From an uncultured Pelagibacteraceae bacterium (GTDB lineage: Bacteria; Pseudomonadota; Alphaproteobacteria; Pelagibacterales; Pelagibacteraceae), in the NCBI GenBank assembly GCA_902624495.1, contig CACNYH010000001.1:62001-126000 (forward strand): DNA of 64,000 nucleotides. Reading direction: 5' to 3'. This document shows positions 52,621-61,844 of the stretch, piece after piece (within the stretch, counting starts at the first letter, position 1; the number at the start of each line of letters is the position of its first letter). The notes under the pieces were generated by a model. The model was not told where the DNA came from and ran no database searches. It saw nothing but the letters and a program-made list of their open reading frames with translations. A program made the position numbers and the translations under genes.

Positions 52621-53758
52621 CCCAAATCAAATAATTGATAGAAGTAACTAAGCTTTTAAAAAAATTTACCTTTTTTAAATCTTCTTGTGCATATAAAGGT
52701 AATGTTTTAATCAGTTGATCTTTGTTTTTTACAATAATATCTGCAATTTTCTCCCCTTTTGATATTGGTGCTTTTATAGGCCCCTCATATTTTAAAGATA
52801 TGTTTAAATGTCTAATATCTTTTTTATTAATTGTTAAATAAAAGTTTTCTTTTGGCGCCACTTTAATTTTATTTGATTTTCCGAGCCACGTATCCAATTC
52901 AAAAAAAGTGTTGTCTTTTTTTGAAATTTCAAAAGTATTAGTATTTCGAAAACCCCAATTTAATAATTTTAAAGATTCGGAGCTCCGTAAATTTTTGTTT
53001 TGAAACCCAGATGCAACAGCTATAATTCTTCTGTCATTCTTTAACATTGTGCTTGCCAATGAGTATTTTTCAACGGCTAGATAACCAGTTTTGATACCAT
53101 CTACACCAACATTTTTATAAAGAAGTGGATTCCTATTCCCTTGTTTAATTGGATCACCCCCGGTTCTATCCCAAGTGAAAGTTTTTTCTTTAAATAGCTC
53201 ATAATAAACTGGGTAATTTTTAATTAAATATTTAGACATAATTGCAATATCTCTTACTGTTGAAACATTTTCAGGATCATTTATTCCGGAAGAATTAGTA
53301 AAATTAGTAGAAGTCATACCTATTTCAATTGCTTTTTCGTTCATCATTTCAGCAAAATTTTCTTCTGAACCTGCAATACCCTCAGCTAGTGCAATACAAG
53401 CATCGTTTCCTGATGCAATTATGATTCCTTTTAATAAATTTTCTACTGAAACCTGATCATTAATCATTATAAACATAGATGAATATCCAGCTTGAGAAAG
53501 TCGCCATGCATTTTCAGAAATTGTAAATTTATCATCTAGGGAAAGTTGATTTTTTTTTAACAAATCAAAAGCAATTATTGCCGTCATAATTTTTGTCATT
53601 GATGCGGGATAGATTTGAGAGTCAGGGTCGAGTTCATATAAAATTTCTTCAGAATGATAATCCATAAGAATTCCAGTCCTTGCATCTACATTTGGATTAG
53701 CAAATACGCTAAAGTTTTTAAAAAAGATTAAGCAAATTATAATTATAAATCTATTCAT
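52610..53758 (-). CDS. dacC: D-alanyl-D-alanine carboxypeptidase (PBP5/6 type)
   Basis: A serine carboxypeptidase that trims peptidoglycan pentapeptides in the periplasm. The signal peptide MNRFIIIICLIFFKNFSVFA supports ATG 53758; the longer frame would add an 18-residue leader without signal character. SxxK is S53-M-T-K56 (YPASMTKIMTA), the second motif is IIASGNDACIALAE and the third VDGIKTGYLA. The C-terminal domain is the usual beta-rich PBP5 tail. The start overlaps the RlpA-like gene by eight bases. The specific paralogue letter is uncertain. Confidence 0.93.
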   Translation of the reverse strand: MNRFIIIICLIFFKNFSVFANPNVDARTGILMDYHSEEILYELDPDSQIYPASMTKIMTAIIAFDLLKKNQLSLDDKFTISENAWRLSQAGYSSMFIMINDQVSVENLLKGIIIASGNDACIALAEGIAGSEENFAEMMNEKAIEIGMTSTNFTNSSGINDPENVSTVRDIAIMSKYLIKNYPVYYELFKEKTFTWDRTGGDPIKQGNRNPLLYKNVGVDGIKTGYLAVEKYSLASTMLKNDRRIIAVASGFQNKNLRSSESLKLLNWGFRNTNTFEISKKDNTFFELDTWLGKSNKIKVAPKENFYLTINKKDIRHLNISLKYEGPIKAPISKGEKIADIIVKNKDQLIKTLPLYAQEDLKKVNFFKSLVTSINYLIWGDV

Positions 53759-54491
53759 TAATAAATATATCCATTTCTTCAAAACCAATATTTTTAAGTT
53801 TAATGTAATCATTTTTTAATAAATTAACAGACTTATAAGGTCCCGATATAACCTCAATTTCCTTAGATCTTTTCTTTTTTATTTTTAATTTTTTTTTATC
53901 AAAATCAGTGATCTCTTTTATGATTCTTTCTTTTAAAAAAATAGCTGAGTCTTCAGAATAGAAAGACCCTATTAAGATATGAATTTTAGCGGTAAGTTCC
54001 TCTTTCTTTTTAAGAGATTTCTTCTTTGAAATATTATCAATTTTTACCGACGTAACTGGAGCATTTGCAGGAATTTTCTTTTCCTCTTGAAATATCTTTG
54101 CTTTTTTTGCAACAAAAGATTTGTTTTTCCTAATTTCTAAAACTTCGATTAGAGGAATTCCTCTATCAATATTTAATTTATTAGCCACGGCATCTGAAAT
54201 AACAATTTTATAAAATTCTGGATATTTAATTTTTTTGGTGTTTTTTAATACAATTGTATCTTTTGTTTTTGGATTAATGAGTTTTATTGTAGCTCCATAT
54301 TTTAATTGTGAGTGAGAAATTTCTAATAAGTCATTGTTCATTTTACCTTTAATAATATTTTTGTCTCTATCTGCTTGGTTAAAAATATAGGCAAAACCTT
54401 TAGCATTGTAAGGTTTCCGATTATCTATTTTAGTGTAGTTTGTTGTACAAGAAGTAAACAAATAAATTAAAATTATTAAATTAAATTTCAT
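53751..54491 (-). CDS. RlpA-like lipoprotein with C-terminal SPOR domain, degenerate catalytic core
   Basis: A lipoprotein (lipobox LFTSC, Cys14 from the Met used here) with a double-psi beta-barrel-like region (about 25-115) and a C-terminal SPOR domain (about 165-246, KIHILIGSFYSEDSAIFLKERI), which binds denuded septal glycan. The AHxxLPxG motif of RlpA is still visible as SHSQLKYG, but the DRGPF loop with the catalytic Asp is replaced by NTKKIKYPEFYK, so lytic activity is doubtful. I start at Met 54491, which gives the cleaner signal. It lies between mltB and dacC-like genes, the usual setting of rlpA. Confidence 0.8.
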   Translation of the reverse strand: MKFNLIILIYLFTSCTTNYTKIDNRKPYNAKGFAYIFNQADRDKNIIKGKMNNDLLEISHSQLKYGATIKLINPKTKDTIVLKNTKKIKYPEFYKIVISDAVANKLNIDRGIPLIEVLEIRKNKSFVAKKAKIFQEEKKIPANAPVTSVKIDNISKKKSLKKKEELTAKIHILIGSFYSEDSAIFLKERIIKEITDFDKKKLKIKKKRSKEIEVISGPYKSVNLLKNDYIKLKNIGFEEMDIFINE

Positions 54492-55494
54492 CTTTAAATC
54501 CATCTTTAAGAGTACAAACAGCTAAAGCGAATCTTAACGATCTATTCCACTGTAAAATTTTCTCATAATTATCAAAAACTATATATGCAGGTGATAAAGT
54601 TTTAGCACCTGGAATTATATCTTTATCAGGAATAATAATCGAAGCTGGTAAATTCCCATTTAAATTAAGATTTTCATAATTTTTTATATATTTTTTAAAA
54701 AAAATCGCTTTTTTTTTATTTTTAATATTTCTAGCAGATGAATTTAAATATCTTAAAGGAGTATTTTCTTTCAAATCAATCTTAAAATAACAGGGTTGGT
54801 TTTTTTTCCAACCTATTTTACTTAAATAATTAGCTGCTGAAGCAAAAGAGTCCTCAGTTTTTTTAAGTTCTATTACTTTGTTGTCATTATAATCAATAGC
54901 ATAATCTTTTATAGTTCGTGGCATGAATTGAAAATTACCAAAAGCACCTGCCCATGATCCGTAAAGTATATTTTTATCAATTATTTTTTTATCTACTAGT
55001 TTTAATAAAATGATTAATTCCTTAGAAAAAAATTCACTTCTCCTCTTATCAAAACTTAAAGTAGCTAAAGATGAAACTATATCCATTTTACCTAAATATT
55101 TGCCAAAATTAGTTTCTATTCCCATTAAAGCTAATAATAATTCTTTTTCGACTCCAAATTCTTTTTCAACTTTATCGATTGTATTTTTTTCTTTCTTATA
55201 AATTTTTAAACCTGAATTAATTTTTTTTTTTGATGATCTTTTGTTAATATAAGTAAAGGTATCTTCATAGAATTCAGGTTGAAATCTATCATACTCTATC
55301 ACTTTAGATAAAAATTTCGCCTCAGACATTATCTCTTCAACAATTTCCTTTGATATACCTGATTGAATAGCTCTTTTTTTAAAAGAATTTTTCCATACTG
55401 CAAAATCATTATTTACTGCAAAAGAATTTGAGACAATTAAAATGCTGAAAGATAAGATTAATCCTAATATTTTTGTCATTTTTCTAAATATCAT
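54481..55494 (-). CDS. mltB: Lytic murein transglycosylase B
   Basis: MltB cuts peptidoglycan glycan strands, releasing 1,6-anhydromuropeptides. A signal peptide (KILGLILSFSILIVSNSFA) precedes the mature domain. The catalytic Glu is in ALMGIETNFGKYLG, and YGSWAGAFGNFQFMPRTIKDYAIDY is the diagnostic substrate-binding motif. No lipobox is apparent, so it may be soluble in the periplasm. A second Met five residues in (55479) is an equally good start. It overlaps the RlpA-like gene and opens a mltB-rlpA-dacC-tmk-holB-metG run. Confidence 0.93.
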   Translation of the reverse strand: MIFRKMTKILGLILSFSILIVSNSFAVNNDFAVWKNSFKKRAIQSGISKEIVEEIMSEAKFLSKVIEYDRFQPEFYEDTFTYINKRSSKKKINSGLKIYKKEKNTIDKVEKEFGVEKELLLALMGIETNFGKYLGKMDIVSSLATLSFDKRRSEFFSKELIILLKLVDKKIIDKNILYGSWAGAFGNFQFMPRTIKDYAIDYNDNKVIELKKTEDSFASAANYLSKIGWKKNQPCYFKIDLKENTPLRYLNSSARNIKNKKKAIFFKKYIKNYENLNLNGNLPASIIIPDKDIIPGAKTLSPAYIVFDNYEKILQWNRSLRFALAVCTLKDGFKDEI

Positions 55495-55585
55495 AATTAA
55501 TATTCATTAACTAGCATTACTAGTGACTCTTAAGGATTGTTATTTTATAGCATTGGTAGTAATAAATAATGCTTATTTGACTTTC

Positions 55586-55675
55586 GGAGAGGTGGCTGAG
55601 CGGTTGAAAGCACTGGTCTTGAAAACCAGCAACGGGGCAACTCGTTCGTGGGTTCGAATCCCACCCTCTCCGCCA
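55586..55675 (+). tRNA. tRNA-Ser (anticodon UGA)
   Basis: Acceptor arms GGAGAGG and CCTCTCC pair. The anticodon stem CTGGT/ACCAG-type helix encloses the loop CTTGAAA with anticodon TGA. The long variable arm AACGGGGCAACTCGTT marks a class II tRNA. Discriminator G and encoded CCA end at 55675. The next base begins the convergent sdhE stop codon. Confidence 0.97.
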
Positions 55676-55933
55676 TTAGATTTTAAATTTTTTGAAAATT
55701 TTTGAAATCGGATTTTTATCAATACTTTTATCAACAGATCCATAATTGTAATAATTCAGAATAATTTCGTCCTCAAATTTCAAAAAATTTTCCAATTCCT
55801 GAAGCTCATTGAAATTAAAATCATCCATATGTCGATTTACAAAAGTTTTTAAAAGAATATCCATTTCTTTAGTACCCCTGTAAGAAGCTCTGTATAAAAG
55901 TTTTTTCTTAAAAGTTTCTAATTTTTCTGACAT
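55676..55933 (-). CDS. sdhE: Succinate dehydrogenase assembly factor SdhE
   Basis: An 85-residue all-helical protein that helps FAD attach to SdhA. The signature RGxxE is visible as SYRGTKEMDILLKTF (residues 19-25), with DFNFNELQELENFLKFEDEIIL following. The length matches the family. It is divergent to recG with only 24 bp between, the usual alphaproteobacterial neighbour. Its stop codon abuts the tRNA-Ser CCA, so its message has no independent terminator space. Confidence 0.93.
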   Translation of the reverse strand: MSEKLETFKKKLLYRASYRGTKEMDILLKTFVNRHMDDFNFNELQELENFLKFEDEIILNYYNYGSVDKSIDKNPISKIFKKFKI

Positions 55934-55957
55934 TAAAAATATATTATACAGTATTTA

Positions 55958-58012
55958 ATGAATTTATTAAAAAAAGACTTCATTTTTCAGGATGTCAACA
56001 AATTAGATGGAGTTGGTCAAAAACTCTCTAAATACCTGAAAAAAAGAAAGATTGAGAAAATTAAAGATATTATATTAAATCTTCCATATTCAGAGACAGA
56101 TAGGTCTAAAATAAATAAAATTAATGGGCTTGAAATAGGAAAAATTAATACAATAAAAGCAAAAGTTAAAAAACTTAATTTTCCAAGAATTAGAAATATT
56201 CCAAACAAGATCAATTGTGAGGATGAAACAGGTAAAATAGATATTGTTTATTTCAATAGTCGAGAAAGTTATTTAAGAAAAATTTTTCCAATAAATGAGT
56301 GGGTAATAATCAGCGGTAAAGTCAATTATTTTAGAGATAGGTATCAAATTACTAATCCTGATTACGTTACTAATTTAAGCAATCAAGAATATGTATTACA
56401 AAATATACCTAAATATAATTTGACTAAGGGCATTAATGAAAAAAAATATAGAGCGATCAGCGAACAAGTCACTAAAAAACTTCCGCTAATCAATGATTGG
56501 TTAACTAAAGAGTTTATTAAATCAAACAACCTTTTAAGTTGGAATGAATGTTTTGAAAAATTGCATAATACCGATGAAAGCAAAGATATTAAATCTAAAA
56601 GCTTTCGAAGATTGGTTTTTGATGAAATATGTGCAAATTTTCTTACATTATCTAAATATAGAAAGCGTATTAAAAAAAAGAAAATTTCAAAATCATTTAC
56701 ACAAAAAATATCTAAAAGAATTATATCAGATCTTCCATTTAACCTTACTCAAAGTCAAAAAATCGTTTTAAAAGAAATAAATTCAAATTTGAAAAAAAAT
56801 GAAAGAATGTTTAGAATTATTCAAGGGGATGTGGGTTCTGGCAAAACGATTGTATCGCTTTTATCTATTGCGAATGTAATTGAAGCTAAATATCAATGTG
56901 CATTAATGGGGCCAACAGAGATTTTAGCTCAACAACATTATAATCTTGCTTTGAAAATTTTTAAGGGTACCAATTTTAAAATTGAATTTTTATCAGGAAA
57001 AACTGACTTAAGTAAAAGAAAAATTGTATTAGATAGACTTAAAAATGGAGATATCGATCTAATAGTTGGAACGCATGCCCTTTTTCAAAAAAAAATATTA
57101 TTCAAAAGACTTGGTTTTGTTGTAATTGATGAGCAACATAAGTTTGGTGTTAAACAAAGATCTGAGTTAGCTAGAAAAGGTGGAGATAATTGTGATGTAT
57201 TATTAATGTCTGCTACACCGATACCAAGAACTATGATGATGTCTCTTTACGGTGACATGGATATATCCAAAATAACTGAAAAGCCTCTATCCAGAAAAAA
57301 AATCTTAACTTTAAGTAAACCAGAAAAAAAAATTGATGAGCTTTGGATATATTTAGAAAAGCAAATCAATATAAGAAATCAAATATTTTGGGTCTGCCCT
57401 CTTATAGAGGAGTCAAAAATATTAGATTTTTCGTCAGCGAAAAAAAAATTTGATTTAATAAATAAAAAATTTCCTAACAAAGTGGGCCTAATTCATGGAT
57501 CTTTATCTAAGGACGAAAAAGATGATGTTCTTAAGAAATTTCTTAATAATAAAATATCTATTTTGGTTTCAACAACTGTTATCGAAGTTGGAATTGATTT
57601 TCCTAATGCTAACTTAATAATTATTGAAAATGCCAATAAATTTGGTCTAGCTCAATTACATCAATTAAGAGGAAGAGTAGGAAGAGGGAGTAAAGAAAGC
57701 ACTTGTATTCTTTTGTTTAAAGAGGGATTAAGTAAAAACTCAATACAAAGAATTAAGATACTTAAAAAATCTGACGATGGATTTTATATAGCTGAAGAAG
57801 ATTTAAAACTGAGAGGTTTTGGAGATTTACTAGGTTATCAACAAAGTGGTATTAAAACTTTCAGATTTGCAGATCCATTATTACACCAAGACTTGTTCAA
57901 GCTTGCTGAACGTTTTATTTTAAATCAAAATGAAAAAATTAATGAAAAAAAATACGATTTTTTACTTAAACTATTTGATAAGGCTGAAATAATTAATGTT
58001 AATGATTTTTAG
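55958..58012 (+). CDS. recG: ATP-dependent DNA helicase RecG
   Basis: RecG rewinds and remodels stalled replication forks. The N-terminal wedge/OB region (about 60-190) is followed by SF2 helicase motifs: GDVGSGKTIVSLL (Walker A), GTHALFQ, VVIDEQHKFGVKQR (DEQH box), LMSATPIPRTMMMSLYGDMD, VSTTVIEVGIDFPNA and HQLRGRVGRGSKESTCILL. The 684 residues are typical. Divergent from sdhE; the 3' end overlaps the convergent DUF502 gene by four bases. Confidence 0.97.
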   Translation: MNLLKKDFIFQDVNKLDGVGQKLSKYLKKRKIEKIKDIILNLPYSETDRSKINKINGLEIGKINTIKAKVKKLNFPRIRNIPNKINCEDETGKIDIVYFNSRESYLRKIFPINEWVIISGKVNYFRDRYQITNPDYVTNLSNQEYVLQNIPKYNLTKGINEKKYRAISEQVTKKLPLINDWLTKEFIKSNNLLSWNECFEKLHNTDESKDIKSKSFRRLVFDEICANFLTLSKYRKRIKKKKISKSFTQKISKRIISDLPFNLTQSQKIVLKEINSNLKKNERMFRIIQGDVGSGKTIVSLLSIANVIEAKYQCALMGPTEILAQQHYNLALKIFKGTNFKIEFLSGKTDLSKRKIVLDRLKNGDIDLIVGTHALFQKKILFKRLGFVVIDEQHKFGVKQRSELARKGGDNCDVLLMSATPIPRTMMMSLYGDMDISKITEKPLSRKKILTLSKPEKKIDELWIYLEKQINIRNQIFWVCPLIEESKILDFSSAKKKFDLINKKFPNKVGLIHGSLSKDEKDDVLKKFLNNKISILVSTTVIEVGIDFPNANLIIIENANKFGLAQLHQLRGRVGRGSKESTCILLFKEGLSKNSIQRIKILKKSDDGFYIAEEDLKLRGFGDLLGYQQSGIKTFRFADPLLHQDLFKLAERFILNQNEKINEKKYDFLLKLFDKAEIINVNDF

Positions 58013-58623
58013 TTTATATTAGTTGTTCCGGCTGAAACAATAAATTTTGAAGCTTGTTCAAAAGTTACGTCTAAATAAATTAAATCTTTTTTAGGTATCA
58101 TTAACAAAAAACCACTTGTTGGGTTAGGTGTTGTAGGAACAAATACGTTTACAAGTTCCTCTTTTATTTTTTCTTTAATAATTCCTGTATTCTCTTTCGT
58201 TGCAAAACCAACAGCCCATACTCCTTTTCTAGGATATTCTAAAAGAACAACACTTTTTTGTTTATTATCAGTTTTTGTAAAACTTTCAGTCATCTGTCCT
58301 ATTGCAGAATAAATTGTTCTTAAAATAGGAATTTTTTTCAAAATCCTATTGAATAATTCAAAAAATTTTTTTCCTAAAAAGGAAAGAGATAGCCAGCCAA
58401 TTAATGTAATAAAAAATAAAGCAATTAAAATTTCTACTCCAGGTATATTAAAAGGAAGATAATTATTTGGATTTAATTCTTTGGGGATTATATTTCCAGT
58501 AACTCTTATGAAAAATATAGTGAGATATAAGGTAATTCCAATTGGTATTAATACAACGATACCAGCTATAAAATTATTTCTTATTTTAGCAAAAATAGAC
58601 TTTTTTATATTTTTATCACTCAT
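58009..58623 (-). CDS. DUF502 family membrane protein
   Basis: A 204-residue protein with two hydrophobic segments (about residues 17-38 and 60-83) and a soluble C-terminal half. Family motifs are FIAGIVVLIPIGITLYL, LKKIPILRTIYSAIGQMTESF and VFVPTTPNPTSGFLLMIPKKDLIYLDVTFEQASKFIVSAG. The family is widespread in alphaproteobacteria, commonly beside recG; its function is not established. An 86-bp gap separates it from the divergent M48 gene. Confidence 0.92.
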   Translation of the reverse strand: MSDKNIKKSIFAKIRNNFIAGIVVLIPIGITLYLTIFFIRVTGNIIPKELNPNNYLPFNIPGVEILIALFFITLIGWLSLSFLGKKFFELFNRILKKIPILRTIYSAIGQMTESFTKTDNKQKSVVLLEYPRKGVWAVGFATKENTGIIKEKIKEELVNVFVPTTPNPTSGFLLMIPKKDLIYLDVTFEQASKFIVSAGTTNIN

Positions 58624-58715
58624 AATTTAGGAATAGCTAGAATAAATTATAAATATTATTATTAATATAAAAATTGCAATTAATAATTTATTATTTAAAA
58701 TCATGAATATTGAAA

Positions 58716-59549
58716 ATGTATAACATAAATAGAAGAAAATTTCTTGGTTTAATTAGTTGTAGCTGTTGCTCATTGATATTGCCCTCATGTTCGACAGTTC
58801 CAATTACTGAAAGAAAACAATTAACCATATATCCTGAGTCAAAAATTAACCAGCAGGCAGCGGCCGCTTATGAAAATTTTAGAAGTAAAACTAAACTCAT
58901 TACAAGTGGTTCGGAATTGAAACAAGTTAGAGAAATCGGTAAAAAAATGGAAGGTGCGGTAAGTGCGTTTTTTTCTAAAAAAGGAGATGATGACCCTACT
59001 AAAAATTTTGGATGGGATTATATTCTAGTCGATAATGATAAAGTAGTAAACGCTTGGTGCATGCCAGGTGGAAAAATTGCAGTTTATACTGGATTACTTA
59101 AAATTACTAAAAATATAGATGCATTATCCATAGTTATGGGACATGAAATAGCACATGCTGTTGCTAAACATTCCGTTGAAAGAGCAAGTCAACAAATGAC
59201 TCTTGGAGTTGCAACAATGGTGGGTGATATTTTTACTGGAGGCGCAATTAGTAATGCTCGTAATCAAGTTGGGCAAGCAACTGGAATGGATATCTATAGA
59301 ATAGGAATAATGAATCCGTTTGGAAGAAAACAAGAAAGTGAAGCTGATTATTTAGGTTTAATTTTTTCTTCATTATCTGGATACGATATTAGAGAGTCTG
59401 TAAGACTATGGGAGAGAATGGCAAAAAAAAATAAAGGTAAAGAACCTCCTGCATTTTTAAGCACGCACCCTAGTAGTTCAAAAAGGATTGAAAATTTAAA
59501 GGGCTGGATAAATGAAGTGATAGTTGATTATCCACCAATGAAACTTTAA
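58716..59549 (+). CDS. M48 family metalloprotease lipoprotein
   Basis: A zinc metalloprotease of the LoiP/BepA-like M48C group. The zinc motif is H143-E144-IAH147 (VMGHEIAHAVAKH) with the third ligand in QESEADYLGL. The N-terminus carries an RR motif NRRKFLG, a Cys-rich hydrophobic stretch and a lipobox LPSC (C25), so it may be exported by Tat and lipidated. I use ATG 58716; the TTG two codons earlier is also in frame. LSTHPSSSKRIENLKGW closes the domain. It likely degrades misfolded outer-membrane proteins. Confidence 0.92.
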   Translation: MYNINRRKFLGLISCSCCSLILPSCSTVPITERKQLTIYPESKINQQAAAAYENFRSKTKLITSGSELKQVREIGKKMEGAVSAFFSKKGDDDPTKNFGWDYILVDNDKVVNAWCMPGGKIAVYTGLLKITKNIDALSIVMGHEIAHAVAKHSVERASQQMTLGVATMVGDIFTGGAISNARNQVGQATGMDIYRIGIMNPFGRKQESEADYLGLIFSSLSGYDIRESVRLWERMAKKNKGKEPPAFLSTHPSSSKRIENLKGWINEVIVDYPPMKL

Positions 59550-59554
59550 ATTAT

Positions 59555-59630
59555 TGGTGAGCCCTGATGGACTCGAACCATCGACACCCTCCTTAAAAGG
59601 GAGGTGCTCTACCAACTGAGCTAAGGGCCC
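59555..59630 (-). tRNA. tRNA-Lys (anticodon UUU)
   Basis: On the minus strand, acceptor GGGCCCT pairs with AGGGCTC including one G-U pair. The anticodon stem CCTCC/GGAGG encloses loop CTTTTAA with anticodon TTT. The T arm has GGTTCGAGTCC and CCA is encoded. It lies five bases from the convergent protease gene. Confidence 0.97.
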
Positions 59631-59673
59631 TTAAAGCAGTTCTTTTATATACTAATTAACCAAAATTCAATAT

Positions 59674-60789
<1,116 letters not shown>

Positions 60790-60799
60790 TTATTTATAT

Positions 60800-61354
60800 T
60801 TATTTAGCTTTTATAGAGATTATTTTGTCAGGATTTGAAACTGCTCCAGAATTAGGATCACCTTTTTTAATTTTATCTATAAATTCCATTCCTTTTATAA
60901 CTTTTCCAAATGCAGAATATTGACGATCTAGATGTGGCGCTGACTCAAAACATATGAAAAATTGGCTGTTAGCGCTATTAGGATCTGCCGATCTAGCAGC
61001 AGATAAAACTCCTCTGGTGTGGGCAATATCTGTGAACTCGGCTTTTAAATCTGGTAAATCCGATCCACCAGTGCCTGCTAGTGACAGATTAAATTCAGGA
61101 CTGTTAGTATTGCCAAATTTTACATCGCCTGTTTGGGCCATGAAACCATCTATGACCCGGTGAAACACTACACCATTATATTTTCCCTCTTCAGCTAACT
61201 TTTTAAATCTTTCAACGTGATTAGGTGCCTTTTCAGGATAAAGTTCAATTTCTACCTCACCGTAACTCAATTTTAATATCATAATATTTTGCGCCATAGA
61301 CTTTGTTGTTACTAAACTAAAAAGAACTATAAATAAATAAATAAATTTTTTCAT
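60800..61354 (-). CDS. Exported cyclophilin-type peptidyl-prolyl isomerase
   Basis: A cis-trans prolyl isomerase with a signal peptide of about 21 residues (MKKFIYLFIVLFSLVTTKSMA), so it acts in the periplasm. The catalytic motif FHRVIDGFMAQTGDV with the active Arg, and ANSQFFICFESAPHLDRQYSAFGKVIKGME, define the cyclophilin fold. The 184 residues fit the bacterial PpiA group. It lies between coaD (one-base overlap) and tgt (10 bases), a conserved gyrA-coaD-ppi-tgt order. Confidence 0.95.
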   Translation of the reverse strand: MKKFIYLFIVLFSLVTTKSMAQNIMILKLSYGEVEIELYPEKAPNHVERFKKLAEEGKYNGVVFHRVIDGFMAQTGDVKFGNTNSPEFNLSLAGTGGSDLPDLKAEFTDIAHTRGVLSAARSADPNSANSQFFICFESAPHLDRQYSAFGKVIKGMEFIDKIKKGDPNSGAVSNPDKIISIKAK

Positions 61355-61842
61355 TAATAATTATTTTTTAACATCTTTACAGCATATTTTGTAACAAATC
61401 TGTCAATGTTTCCTCCTAAATTTGCTATTTCCTTTACAAATTTTGATGAAATAATTTGATTTTCTACATCGGACATTAAAAACATAGTTTCAATTTTTGA
61501 ATTTAGCTTTTTATTCATGCCTGCTAACTGAAATTCATATTCGAAGTCTGATACTGCACGTAAACCTCTTACTATTGCCGATGCTTTATATTTTTTACAA
61601 AGCTCAATAGTAAGATTATTAAACGAAACAACTTTTATTTTTTTTTTTGAAAATTTCAAATCTTTAAATAAGGAGTTGTTAATTATATCGATTCTTTGGT
61701 CAACAGAAAAATAATAGTCTTTGTCATTATTTTCAGAAGTTGCAACTATGAGTTTATCAAATATATTTAAAGATTTTTTAATTACATCAATGTGCCCAAA
61801 AGTAATTGGATCAAATGTTCCTGGGTAAATTGCAATTTTCAT
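61354..61842 (-). CDS. coaD: Phosphopantetheine adenylyltransferase
   Basis: CoaD joins ATP and 4'-phosphopantetheine into dephospho-CoA. The nucleotidyltransferase motif is YPGTFDPITFGHIDVIKKS near the N-terminus (T/HxGH type), followed by VRGLRAVSDFEYEFQLAGMNKKL and the ISSKFVKEIA motif. The 162 residues are normal. It starts two bases after the gyrA stop and overlaps the cyclophilin gene by one base. Confidence 0.96.
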   Translation of the reverse strand: MKIAIYPGTFDPITFGHIDVIKKSLNIFDKLIVATSENNDKDYYFSVDQRIDIINNSLFKDLKFSKKKIKVVSFNNLTIELCKKYKASAIVRGLRAVSDFEYEFQLAGMNKKLNSKIETMFLMSDVENQIISSKFVKEIANLGGNIDRFVTKYAVKMLKNNY

Positions 61843-61844
61843 GA

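Noticed and set aside
55523-55705. 60-codon plus-strand frame
   Set aside because: It runs through the tRNA-Ser gene, whose structure is complete; the translation of the second half is tRNA sequence.
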